From: Morinoia aosen
Lineage: Eukaryota > Arthropoda > Malacostraca > Amphipoda > Talitridae
NCBI GenBank assembly: GCA_030386875.1
Contig: CM059576.1
Location: 16,186,058-16,250,057 of the forward strand
Direction: 5' to 3'
DNA length: 64,000 nucleotides
Part shown: positions 20,915 to 31,798 of the stretch, piece after piece
Numbering within the stretch: the first letter of the stretch is position 1
How the letters are laid out: every line of letters begins with the position of its first letter
Notes under the pieces: generated by a model
Database searches by the model: none
Seen by the model: only the letters and a program-made list of their open reading frames with translations
Told to the model about the DNA's origin: nothing
Position numbers and translations under genes: made by a program

Positions 20915-23322
20915 TACTTACTTGTTACTTGTTGGAATATGGCGTCCCACCAGTAGAGGCCCGGGCGCCCTTGACCGCTACAGTTTCAGCAGCTCAAATG
21001 CAGGGCATCTTGCCCGTGGTTGCCAAGAAAGTGGCAATTGCTTCTGCTGGGAACTTGGGGCTTATAATGGCTTCCCAGGTGACTGGCAGTCCTTCTTTGT
21101 GGCATGCTTCCAACAAGCATCTTCTTTCTGCTGCATATGCTGGGCACTCCATAAACAGGTGGCGCAGATCCTCTGTTCGATTGCATCTACTGCACGTAGC
21201 GGGAGATGATTTTGTATAAAAGTGCCCATGGCTCAGCAGGCATACCCCCAGCCGGATCCTTGTCACCGCCACTTGTTGAGACCTTGAGAGATTTGGTGGT
21301 ATTGTGTTGCTAATGCAAGGCTTGAAGCAGCGTAGGTGTAGAGGGAGCTTTGCCCAATTGTTTTCCCACTCTCTCCTATAGAAAAGCTTAATTTTTTCCA
21401 GGAAATCCTTGGTGCACAGGGGAATGTCTACTTTGAGCCGTAGGTCGAGTGCTTGTTTTGCCAGCGCATCCGCAGCTTCATTCCCCTTGATGCCACAGTG
21501 GCTTGGGACCCATTCAATTACTATTGATCCTGGAGAGAACTGTACAATCAAGTCTATGATCCACTGGATCAGGTAGTGAGATTTGCTCTGCTGTGTGGTC
21601 AAGGCTTGGATGACACTTAGGGAGTCTGTGGCGATAATATGCTTTTTTGGTTGCTTGGATATATATTGTAATGCTATGTAAATGGCATATAATTCTGCTG
21701 TGAAGATGCTGGAATGTTCTGGGAGCCTTGCTTTCAGTTGGAAATTACAAGAGTAAACACCACAGCTAGCAGCACCACTGCACACCGACCCATCCGTGTA
21801 TATTTAATTGCAGTTGTCATACAAAGATGCGACCAGGTCCCAAAACACCATCTGCCACTGTTCATTGTTCATTTGATTTTTGTTGCAGGTCTTCAACGTT
21901 GGCTTTATTGGCAGTGTTGGTTTCTTGTAGCGCAGAGACATGGAGACTGTGGGAATATCTTTGTAGTTTACATTGTTTGTCTTAAATTCCTCCAACAGTC
22001 GTCCTTCCACTGGGAGAGGGAGAGGTAGGCTGCTGTACAATGAGTAGGGATAGTAATTTAGCATCATCTGTCGAATTGGATGCTCCTTAATGCTCAGTGT
22101 TCTGTATGCATAGGATACCAGTTTCATTCTGCGTCGGATGTTGAGGGGGCATAGATTGGCTTCTACTTCAAGTTTATAGGTAGGGGTGCATTTGAGTGCA
22201 ACAATCATTAGTCTGGCAGCAGCATACTGTATTCGATTTAGTTTATTTAGGTTTGTTATTGCTGCAGTATCATATAAAAAGCACCCATAGTCTATTTTTG
22301 ATAGGATAGTTGCATTATAAAATCGGCATAAAGTTGTATAATCTGCCCCCCACTTGTGTGCTGCAAGAATTCTCATTATCCGTAACTCTTTCTGGCAACG
22401 GTTTGTAAGGTAGGTGATATGATGGGACCAGTTTAGGGCATGGTCAAAAATCATTCCCTTCCCAAGAATTTTGTTTTTACCACAGTTTGGATTGGCTGGT
22501 TTGCTAGGATCAATGGCTGATCAAACTGTGTTTTCTTTTTAGAAAAGAGCATTGCTTGAGATTTAGTAGGAGAGAAGGTTAATCCCCACTTTTGGGACCA
22601 CCTGTCTATGCTGAACATGACCTCTTGCAGTATTGCATGGGAATCGCGTAGGGTAGGCTGCCTTGTCCATATAGCAATGTCATCTGCGTACATAGAGTGT
22701 GAGAAGTTTGCCTGGTTGTTTGTGAATAAATCATTTATGTAAATTGAGATGAGAATGGGACTGAGAACGGATCCTTGAGGTAGACCATATTTTACTGGCT
22801 TTGGGGTGGAGGATTTACTGTTGATTCTCACTGTAATATTTCTATCTTTGATGAAATCTTCTATAAATGCAGCCATGTTGCCAGACAAGCCTGCTTCTCG
22901 GAGTTTGTATAGTAAGCCTTGGTGCCATACACTGTCAAAGGCCCTGGATATGTCCAGGAATACTGCAGCGCAAGAATTTCCTGTGAGGAAGCTTTCTCTG
23001 ACAGTGCTCTCCAATCTGGTTAATGCATCCATGGTGCTGTGACCCGCCCTGAAACCACTCTGTGCAGCATCAAAGAATGAGGTTCTTTCCAGGTATGTCT
23101 GTAGGCGTTTAACAATCATTTTTTCTATTATTTTGCATAAACAGTTGGTCAAGGTGATTGGTCGGTAAGAATCAAGAGAGGTTGCAATTTTCCCTGGCTT
23201 CAAGATGGGTATTACTATCCCTTCACGCCATTGTTTTGGGAAACCGTTTGTGATTATAAAATTGTAAAATTTAGGCAGGGCATATAGTTGTGAAGGGTGG
23301 TGAGCATTAGCATCAGTGCAGA
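20915..23322 (-). mobile_element. LINE-B, 3' half with internal deletion
   Basis: 5'-truncated LINE, different family from LINE-A but the same I-like type (RT plus RNase H). Its 5' edge holds 32 bp of endonuclease (23291-23322, the TDANAHHP site) joined directly to the start of the RT domain, so the rest of the endonuclease and linker is deleted. The 3' untranslated end finishes in AAGTAAC/AAGTAAGTA-like short repeats, directly abutting the 5' end of LINE-A. Confidence 0.8.
20994..23290 (-). pseudogene. LINE-B reverse transcriptase/RNase H (broken)
   Basis: Reverse transcriptase at 23280-22451: WREGIVIPILKPGK, SYRPITLTNC, VFLDISRAFDSVW, GLPQGSVLSPIL, MYADDIAIW. A 1-base frameshift near 22453 leads to 22454-21807 (thumb region). 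An in-frame TAA at 21804-21806 separates it from RNase H, 21803-20994: YTDGS, FTAELYAI, ATDSLSVIQAL, SHCGIKGNEAADALAK, with all acidic residues kept. The C-terminus carries CSRCNRTEDLRHLFMEC. Only two point breaks, so decay is modest. Confidence 0.88.
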
Positions 23323-23325
23323 AAC

Positions 23326-23487
23326 AATAATGTCTTAGTCAACTATCGTTCATCTCACTTAGGGCAGAAGGCTCTGTCCATATCAGGCGCTTTACTGTGG
23401 AACAAACTTCCCCTGAGTATTAAAGTCCCTCAAAGACCGAAAGAATTTAAAGCCAAAATAACTCGTCATCTAGTGTCTCAAGAATAA
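23326..23487 (+). pseudogene. CR1/L2-like LINE, C-terminal fragment
   Basis: A ~53-codon forward frame ending at TAA 23485 reads RSSHLGQKALSISGALLWNKLP followed by a K-x-F-K-x-K-rich end. The 'G-x-x-S-x-x-x-x-G-x-x-x-W-N-x-L-P' signature is the extreme C-terminus of CR1/L2/Rex1-type LINE reverse transcriptases. Only this end remains, as usual for 5'-truncated copies. Confidence 0.6.
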
Positions 23488-24099
23488 TTCTTAGTTACAG
23501 AACACACAAAATAAGTACTGTCGAATCTCATTTGCGTGGTATCTCCATTGCTCAATAACCTCCCTCGCTTATTGTTTTATAATACAAGATATCACAAAAC
23601 AGTTTTAGAGTATGCGTAGGTAGTGTGATTTGATCGCCTATACGCTGCCGTTTGCAAACATGCTTACTTGAAAATGTGTGTACGTATATAGGTGTATGTG
23701 GGCATATGGGTGTGCATATGTGCACGTACACCTGTGTGCACTAGAGTAGATAAACCAGTCGAGGGTTGCATTTTATGTCATTCCTCTCCATTTCTGTGCA
23801 AGCATCAAACTAGACCGTCATGGTACCTACGTGTGTGTGTGTGTGTTTATCAATTGCAGACATTCTGCACCATATTACAAAGATAATGTGATTTTCTTTC
23901 TAATATGAAATTGTAAAGCAACCATGTAAAAAAAGCAATAAATTCGTTGTGTGATCACCCATTTATACTGCAGTATTACGCTTATAGTTATATGCTTATA
24001 ATAATGTGATACCTATGTCTGTTTATCAATTGCCGACAATTTGCGCCATATTTCAAAAATAATGTGATTTTTTTGTTTTTTCTAATATGAAACCTTTAT
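23488..24099. repeat. Dispersed repeat and TG/TA-rich microsatellite, no gene
   Basis: No coding frame. 23670-23750 is alternating purine-pyrimidine (TG/CA/TA). Two related segments (around 23845-23910 and 24015-24090, both with TTTATCAATTGC and AATAATGTGATTT) are a degenerate tandem pair. Similar sequence lies at 29290-29480 and 36180-36530. Gypsy-2 inserted into the second unit. Confidence 0.5.
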
Positions 24100-24104
24100 A
24101 GGAC

Positions 24105-24492
24105 TATCACAACCTACACTATAGCACAGTATAGGTTTCACATAGACATAGACACAACATAGTAATAGACATCAAGTTAGGTAAAATAGTTTACTCACCT
24201 CTTGGATACCTTACAACATAACTAGATACTCAGATACCAGAATGTGGTTAGCGAGAGCAGAGCGGAGATAGAAAGGAATATATAGAATAGGGTAGCATAG
24301 AATTAGTACATTAGTTTAGAAATTAAGAAGTTAGATACCAACCACAGTAGGTAATATTATTTACACACTCGGTCAACATTTACTTGTTGTCGAGCCCGAG
24401 TTCACTTGTAGACTGGCCGCGAGTGTTGCTGTCTCGAGCGTTGCCAACTATTGGTCTCTCTAACTAGAACTTACACTACTCGCTATATTACA
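24105..24492 (-). repeat. 3' LTR of Gypsy-2 (388 bp)
   Basis: On the minus strand it begins TGTAATATAGCG and ends GGTTGTGATA; identical by eye to 28895-29282. Next to the AGGAC duplication at 24100. Confidence 0.93.
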
Positions 24493-24505
24493 CCCCTCCC
24501 TCCTT
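24493..24505 (-). promoter_or_regulatory. Polypurine tract of Gypsy-2
   Basis: AAGGAGGGAGGGG on the minus strand, directly before the 3' LTR. About 50 bp upstream is a second G-rich run (GGGGGGG around 24527). Confidence 0.75.
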
Positions 24506-24556
24506 AATTAGAAACCCCCCCTGTATCCCCAGTCCCCTTATTCAATATAGTCAATC

Positions 24557-27500
24557 CTAAAGGTCCATTCTCACCACAGGCTTCCGAGCTCGGGTAGACC
24601 TGCGCGAGATGCTAGCGCTTGGAGGCTCGTGCATCCTAGCCTCCTGGGTGGGAATCGGGTAATCAGGTGTTTCGGAGTCAGGTTCATGGGTCGGAGGTGG
24701 TGGGTATGAATTTTGAGCAGGTTGTGGAAACACAACGGTTTCCTCCGTAGGTTGTTCCAAGGGTTCAGGGATGGTGTTCGAGCAGGTAATAACTTGGTCC
24801 TGGTGTCGACGAACGACCTCTCCCCCCTTCAGTTAGCACTTGTAGGATACCGGGCCTGTTTTCTCAATGGTGGTAGCAGGGGTCCATTTTGGGGAACCCG
24901 GCGTGTATTGACGGACCATCACAGGTGACTCCAGCGGAATGTCAACCGCGCGAGACCCTGGGTGGTATCTTTTCTGAGCGTCCTGGCGTTGAGCAACTTT
25001 GGACGCGATTGCTTCTGACGGCCAAAGCAGATCAAGACGAGAGTGAACTTTCCTGCCTAACATCAGTTCGGCAGGCGTAACACCTGTTGTCGTGTGAGGT
25101 GTTAGCCGATAGTTGAACAGGAACCTGTCTAGTGCTAGGCGTAGGGGTTCCGTTGACTTCCGTATATTCTTCTTGAAAGTTTGTACCATGCGCTCTGCCA
25201 GTCCATTAGTTGAAGGGTGGTATGGTGCGCTTGTAATATGTCGCATTCCACATGCCTTCACAAATTCTTGGAATTCAGCCGATGTGAAACACGTTGCGTT
25301 GTCTGAAACAATTGTTACTGGGAATCCAAATGTCGCAAAAGTGTGTTTCAGGCACAAGATCGTTTCGCTAGAGGTTGTAGTAGATGTGGGAAAAATTTCA
25401 ACCCACTTAGAGTGTGCATCCACGATCACTAGGTAGTATTTTCCATCCATTGGGCCCGCGTAGTCAATGTGTATGCGATGCCAAGGCTTCGCAGGCCATT
25501 CCCACGGATGGAGTTCAGCTTTCGTCGGTGCGGCTCGAGTGCTCAGGCACTCGCTGCATGACTTAGTTGTTTCTTCTAGATCTTTATCCAGAAGGGGCCA
25601 CCACACGTAGCTGCGAGCTAACTCCTTCATCCTGGATGATCCAGCATGACCAGAGTGAAGTTCCTCCACAATGGCTTGTCTGAGAGCTTGGGGTACAATA
25701 ATTCTTGCCCCTCAGAGCACACAGCCATTTTGTGTGGACAATTCGTCTCGCCTCCTAGTATACGGAGCGAGATCAGGGTCACCAATTACCATCGAAGGCC
25801 AGCCTACTTGGCAGTATTTGTATACCTTTGAAAGTACTGGGTCCCTTAGGGTGCTGTCGCGGATGTGGGTGCTGGTGACTGGAGCTGACTCGAGGAAGTT
25901 TACTAAGGACGTCCATTCCGCAGGAATAGGTGTGGCTTCCTCGGGAGTTGTCAAGGGTAGACGACTGAGAGCATCAGCCGTACCCAACAGCACGCCAGAC
26001 CGGTGACGCAAGGTGAACTTGTAGGACTGCAGTAGTAAAGCCCACCTTTGGATTCGCCCGGATGCCATCGGAGGAATGCTTCTACCCGGATCAAATAGTC
26101 CTAACAAAGGCTTGTGGTCCGTAACCACAGAGAAATCCTGTCCCCACAGGTAGCAATGAAATTTTCGAAGTGCGAACACCATAGCTAGGGCTTCTTTCTC
26201 AGTTTGAGAGTAGTTGCGTTCTGTTGCTGTTAGAGTTCGGGAGGCAAAATAGGCGGGGCGTTCAATCCCATCAATAAGGTGACACAGCACCGCTCCCACA
26301 CCATACGCACTACTGTCAGCCACTACCACTATGGGTTTCTGAGGGTCAAAGTGGACTAGAGTCTGAGAGTCCAGGAGGGCTTGTTTAGATTTCTGGAAGG
26401 CTCTCTCCTGACTTGCATCCCATTTCCAAGGGGTTTTATCCCTCAGTAAGGTATTTAGGGGCTCCAGCATGGTTGCAGATGATTTTAGAAATTTCCTATA
26501 GAAATTTAACAGCCCCAGGTAGGCTCTCAGTTGAGTCACATTAGTAGGAGCTGGTGCATTCTGGATTGCTGCTACCTTCTCGGCAGTGGGGTGCAAACCG
26601 TCCTTGTCGATTTGGTATCCAAGGTAGGATACCTGTGGCACTCCAATTTGACATTTATCCATTTTCAGTTTTAGCCCTGCCTCCTGTAGTTTAGATAAGA
26701 CTTGATAGAGACGCTTGTTGTGCTCTTTCTCATTAGTGGCACTCACCAGGACGTCATCCAGGTAGCAGAACACTCCTGGGAGGCCCTGCAATAGTCCTTC
26801 CATGGCACGCTGAAAGATTCCAGGTGCGGACGCAATTCCAAAGCTGAGACGGTTGTAGGCAAATAAACCTCTGTGGGTGTTTATTACCGTGAGTTCCTTG
26901 GAGTCTTCATCCAAGGGTAGTTGAGCGTATGCCTGAGACATATCTAGCTTGGAGTATATAACTCCTCCTGCTAACCCGCTAAATAGATCCTCCACTCGGG
27001 GTATGGGGTAGGTATCAAGCCTAGTGGCTCTGTTGACTGTGAGTTTGTAATCCCCACATATGCGGATGCTTTGATCAGCCTTGAGCACAGGGACGATCGC
27101 CGCCGCCCATCTTGAATACTGTACAGGGGTGAGGATACCTTCCTGCACCAGTCTATTAAGTTCAGCCTCCACCTTAGGTCTAAGTGTGTAAGGCACGTTC
27201 CTGGCCTTACAGAACTTTGGTGGTATGGCTGGATCCACTTCTATTTTGAATTTTCTTCCCTTAAAGCAACCTAGACCTGGTTGAAAAAGGTCGGGGAATT
27301 TATTTGCTAACTCTTCAGGGCAAGTGATCACTTTGTTGACATTATTGGAAACTATAGTTAGCCCAAGGAAATCAATCAGGTCCCTACCCAGCAAGGCTGG
27401 CCCCTCCCTGTCTACAACCACAATAGTTGCTAGCTGAGGAACCATACCACTAGATTCACGCTGGATGTTAGCCCTAATCTCCCCACAAACTACCAGCTCA

Positions 27501-28653
27501 GCTCCCCCATAAGTCCTAAGCTTAACATCAGAAGGTCTCAGCTCGGGTCTTGACTTAGCTGGAATTTTAGAGTAGGTGGCCATTGAAAGGATAGACCTGG
27601 CAGCACCTGTATCTACCTCCATCTCTAATGGCACACCATTTAGTAACAATTTTATTTTGATTGGAGGTTTCATTTCCTCGGCTAAAGCAAAAATGTCCCC
27701 ATAACATTCTGGATTGGGGGCTGGGTAGTCTGCACTGGTTCCATTGCTAGTTCCATTAGGGTTAGGGTGGTTTTCCCTCCCCCTTTTTTCATGCATAGCA
27801 TGCACAAAATTATTTTTGTTGCCATTATCAGATTTCTTAATTGTCAATTTAAAACAACATTTCTTAAGATGGCCTTTTTGGCCACAACCATGACAAACAC
27901 TGTCTTTATAGGGGCAATCTCTACGCCAGTGCAGATTACCACAGCCGCTGCATGCTGATTTGGGGTTAGCTTGAGTCTGAGTTTTGCCCTGAGGCTTAAT
28001 AGCAGTTTGCTTAACTCTGCTCTGGCCTACATTTAGAATTGAATTTGGTTGCCTCAACCCCACTGTTTCTCTCAGTGTGGTTTCTTTAGCAGTAGCTAGA
28101 TCCATGGCCTTTTGCCATGTCAGGCCAGCCTCATTTAGCAAGCAATTTTGAATTTCATTACTGGACACACCCAAAATGAAACGATCCAGCAGGGTCTCTT
28201 CTAGCACTTCCTGTTTGAAATTACAGGTATTAGAAAGTGCTTTCAAGCTAGCCATAAAATCCGCAATGCTTTCCCCTTGTCTCTGGTTCCGCTTATGAAA
28301 CCTAAACCTCTCAAAGATTTGATTTCTTGTTGGCTTAAAATGCCGTCTCAACGCTTCCACAATCTCGTCATAAGTAGCATCAAGTACTTTTTTAGGAGAC
28401 ACGAGGTCTCTAATGAGCCTAGCAATTTTAGGACCCACTAGTGAAATTGAAGGGTGGAAAGGTTTAGTGGACTACTTACATAGGAAATACATTGTAAGTA
28501 GTCCACTAAAGCTTTCCACCCTTCAATTATGGTGGGGGCTTTTTTATTTTCCTCTATTTTGTTTATTAAAAAATAGCAGTGTAATCTAGTTTCATAGTCT
28601 CCAAATTCTTCCTCTACAGGATTAAATTCTCCTACTGAACCTATCAATGGCAT
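24557..28653 (-). pseudogene. Gag-Pol polyprotein of Gypsy-2 (three breaks)
   Basis: Starts at the ATG 28653 (MPLIGSVGEF). Gag runs to ~28532, is interrupted by the mini-insertion 28449-28528, and resumes at ~28444 (SLVGPKIARLI). Numbering from 28438: zinc knuckles CSGCGNLHWRRDC (163) and CHGCGQKGHLKKC (182); protease DTGA 276-279; RT GDYKLTVNR ~462, YSKLDMSQAYAQLPL ~495, YLDD 559-562; RNase H VADSSAYGVGAV, TEKEALA, TDHKPL, TADALSR. The TGA at 25712 replaces the Trp usual in the G-C-x-L-W-G box before integrase. Integrase, from ~25690: zinc domain H-x3-H...C-x2-C, then DYAGPM, SDNATCF and the STNGLAERM glutamate. A TAA at 24833 interrupts the GPVSYK module; a Pro-rich tail runs to 24557. All catalytic residues survive. 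Confidence 0.92.
28449..28524. mobile_element. 76-bp hairpin mini-insertion in Gypsy-2 gag
   Basis: Two 31-bp inverted arms (GAAGGGTGGAAAG... ) with one mismatch around a 14-bp loop, flanked by AATT on both sides (28445-28448, 28525-28528). Removing the insert and one AATT restores the gag frame around residues API... to SLVGPK, so the boundaries are well supported. Too small to code for anything; it behaves as a tiny MITE or foldback. Confidence 0.8.
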
Positions 28654-28881
28654 ATTGAATTTTTAGTAAGTCAAAAACACACTGTAAAAAAAAATTTTCA
28701 CAGCACAAATAGTACAATCCCTTGATCAATTCTGAGATTCTTCACTGACAAAGTCTAGCCAGTCTAGCCACACCAGTGAGCAGCACAACAACAATAACAA
28801 AAAATTTCACTAGGCAAATTTTATGTTCCCTCACTAGTCAGTAGTCACGACCACTTAGTCACTTCCAGCAGTTCTACCAAA

Positions 28882-28893
28882 TCCTCGTCGCCA
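28882..28893 (-). promoter_or_regulatory. Primer-binding site of Gypsy-2
   Basis: TGGCGACGAGGA on the minus strand, one base after the 5' LTR. It has the usual TGG start complementary to a tRNA CCA end; the tRNA species is not identified here. Confidence 0.55.
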
Positions 28894-28894
28894 A

Positions 28895-29282
28895 TATCAC
28901 AACCTACACTATAGCACAGTATAGGTTTCACATAGACATAGACACAACATAGTAATAGACATCAAGTTAGGTAAAATAGTTTACTCACCTCTTGGATACC
29001 TTACAACATAACTAGATACTCAGATACCAGAATGTGGTTAGCGAGAGCAGAGCGGAGATAGAAAGGAATATATAGAATAGGGTAGCATAGAATTAGTACA
29101 TTAGTTTAGAAATTAAGAAGTTAGATACCAACCACAGTAGGTAATATTATTTACACACTCGGTCAACATTTACTTGTTGTCGAGCCCGAGTTCACTTGTA
29201 GACTGGCCGCGAGTGTTGCTGTCTCGAGCGTTGCCAACTATTGGTCTCTCTAACTAGAACTTACACTACTCGCTATATTACA
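28895..29282 (-). repeat. 5' LTR of Gypsy-2 (388 bp)
   Basis: Copy of 24105-24492 with no difference seen by eye; adjoins the AGGAC duplication at 29283. The leader between it and gag (28654-28881) has no frame. Confidence 0.93.
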
Positions 29283-29287
29283 AGGAC

Positions 29288-30390
29288 ATTAATGTTTTCT
29301 TTCTTATTCACGTCCCACAATCGTTTTCATGTTTCAGACTTAGGTAGACTGTTTTGTGCCACTATTTGTAGTACGAAATTTTATAAAATTCATGCGATAA
29401 TATAAGATATTTTCTCCGTTTCCCTCGATTGGAATTTCTGGTTTATACTGACTGGTTTACGCTGATATTCGCGCACATGCTTACTTGTAGATATCTGTAC
29501 GTGTGCACGCTGTGCGTATGACACTAAATAGAATGCGTATGTATTGCCTCGATGCATAGAAATGCATTTGTGTATCCTTACGAGTTTGGTGTAATTATGT
29601 GCGTGCATGTGTATATGTATATATTTGCGTGTATATGTGCACACATGTGTGTACTAGACTGACAACTAGCATTTTACATGAGATAATGGTCTTTTTTCTG
29701 TTCACTCTCAACTTGTAACATTACCTAACTCGTCATCTCTTTATTATTTTAAAGCATTCATGTAAAAACTATACATTTGTTTTGCGATCATCCACTTTCT
29801 GTTTAAATAAAATGCTTATCAACTAATGACCGCTATGTTAAAATTGTGGGATTAGAAATACAAAACTTATTATCTTCTTGGTCCTCATGCTTATGTGTAC
29901 GTGTATACATGTATATGTATGTGTGTATATGTACATGTATATATATGTATGAATATATATATATGTGTGTATATGTATACGGATGTATATTTATATATAT
30001 ATATATATGTATTTTTTTCATGCTTCCTCAAAATGACACTTTTGAACATTGACCGAAACAAGCGATTCATGTATTATTTCCTGGCATCAAGAATTGCGAA
30101 GTTTTATGTCATGTACATGTAAACTGTCAAAAGTGTTTTCACCTCACAATGAAAATGCATCGTCCATGAAATTGTGTTGTCTCTTATAATTATCATTACA
30201 TGTATTATCAAATGTAGATTAAGCAAGATTAGGAGTACATTGCCCTCAATCATTTATTTTCGACTAGTGACACGAGTTTTACAATACTCGTGTGTGTGTA
30301 TCATCTAAGTGTATTAATTTTAAGAGATTTTGAAAACCAATGATGGTACTTTCGTACCATCTATATTGGAAATATACTGTTTTTCTTTCT
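29288..30390. repeat. Dispersed-repeat DNA with (TA/TG)n microsatellite, no gene
   Basis: 29288-29480 resembles 36280-36540 and continues the repeat interrupted by Gypsy-2. 29890-30016 is a long TATG/TATA/TGTG microsatellite. 30255-30370 matches 36815-36930 (CGA-TAGTGACA, TTTTACAATACTC, GTGTGTGTATCA). Frames here are microsatellite artefacts. Confidence 0.6.
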
Positions 30391-30404
30391 TTCTTTTTTT
30401 TCTT

Positions 30405-31798
30405 GTTCAGTTTCCAGATGTTTGAGGAATACAAATGGTATACGGTCTGCACCTGGACAGCTGGAGTGCGATGATTGTATGGCTGTCTGCAATTCTGCCA
30501 TGGTGAGAGGGTGGTTGTACCATGGTTGCCCACATCTTTGGAAAGGAGAGTTATTTTGTTCTATTGATCTTTGGAATGTTAAAAAATTTACATCATCAGA
30601 AATTGCATTTTGCTCTGAAAAATGTTTTGCGAATGCATCGGCTATCTCTGATGGGTCAGCTAAAGTTACATTGTCTTTAACAATTATGATTGCTCTTTTT
30701 TGATTTCCGGTAGAGAGTGAACGGATTCTTTCCCAAACTTTTGCATTTGGGGTTTGTGCATTAATAGATGACAGGAATGCCGCCCATGACTCCCGTTTTG
30801 CCTCCAGGACCGCCTTTCTGAAAAGAGCTCTCATCTTCTTGTACTGGATCCAGTAGTCTATGTTGCCTAGATGGTTGCGGTACTGTGTTAGGGCCCTGTT
30901 TTTCTTTCGTTTAGCAGCTGCACATTCTTTATTCCACCAAGGCAGACGTCTTCTGTTTAATGTGTTTGATGTTGTTTTCACATGTTCATTGGCTGCCATT
31001 ATAAGAGTCTCTACTACTGAGGAGCATGCATTATCAGGCGTACTAAACGTTGTAGGGATGTGGATAGCCTTCCTGAATGATTCCCAGTCTGCTGATTTTA
31101 TTTTCCAGAAGAGTATCCTGTCAGTGTCCCATTTTACTGATGTGCTTATCAGGATTGGGAAATGGTCACAAGTGTATGGGTGAGGCATTGGGTACCAGTG
31201 AAACTTAGGAGCAATAGATGGTGCAACAATTGTTAGGTCCAGGTGGCTGAAGCTCCCACTGCTGGTCAGGAATGTAGGCTCACCATTATTAAGCAGACAT
31301 AGATTTGAGGCCTCTAGCCATTGATTCAAGAAGGCGCCCCTTGTATCCTCCGCAGATGAGCCCCATGAAGGGTGGTGAGCATTAGCATCAGTGCAGATTA
31401 AATATGGCTTTGGGAGCTTATTTACCAGCAAGGGTAGTTCTGCTATAAGGATGTCATTTGATAGGTTGGGAGGTATGTAAATGTTGCAGATGGTAGGTAA
31501 CACAAAGGCCCGGTAGGTAGATTTGAGTGGCACATGCCTCCAAAGGAGTTTGGAGATGTACTGGGTTATGTGGTATGTTTGTGCGGACATGAATAGTTAC
31601 ACCTCCTCCACTTTGATTAGCTCTGTCTCTACGTACTGCTGGAATTCCATACCCAGATAGCTTAGCTTCTATGTTGGGCTTTAGAAAAGTTTCATGCAAA
31701 TATATCACATCTGCTTGGCATTCACTCAGGAGGGTTTTCAGAAAAGGCACTCTAGTTTTATGGCTTCTGATATTCCACTGTAGAATTTTGACACTCAT
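30405..31798 (-). pseudogene. LINE-B ORF2, endonuclease domain (frameshifted)
   Basis: ATG at 31798. The first frame (31798-31590) has VKILQWNIRSHKTR and HETFLKPN with a GGGV segment; a frameshift near 31580 moves into 31590-30405: IYIPPNL, TDANAHHPSWGSS, SHLDLTIVAP, CDHFPIL, then RRRLPWWNKECAAAK and the start of the RT fingers. These are the AP-endonuclease motifs in order. The RT is absent. Confidence 0.87.
31795..31798 (-). promoter_or_regulatory. ATGA stop-start overlap between LINE-B ORF1 and ORF2
   Basis: On the minus strand the ORF1 stop TGA and ORF2 start ATG share bases in ATGA. Coupled termination-reinitiation at such an overlap is known for some insect LINEs (UAAUG in SART1); use here is inference. 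Confidence 0.7.

Larger units (their letters stand above)
24105..29282 (-). mobile_element. Gypsy-2: Mag-like Ty3/gypsy LTR retrotransposon, recent but defective
   Basis: A complete 5,178-bp insertion on the minus strand flanked by AGGAC (24100-24104, 29283-29287). The 388-bp LTRs look identical by eye. A single gag-pol frame with two zinc knuckles, PR, RT, RNase H, IN and no env is typical of the Mag lineage; the phrases SFGIASAPGIFQR and YHPSTNGLAERMVQTFK also fit it. The polyprotein is broken by a 76-bp mini-insertion with 4-bp duplication (frameshift), a TGA at 25712-25714 and a TAA at 24833-24835. Identical LTRs with three breaks suggest mobilisation in trans or very recent decay. Confidence 0.93.

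Noticed and set aside
29833-30122. Tyr/Ile/His-rich frames on both strands
   Set aside because: Translations of the TATG/TATA microsatellite.
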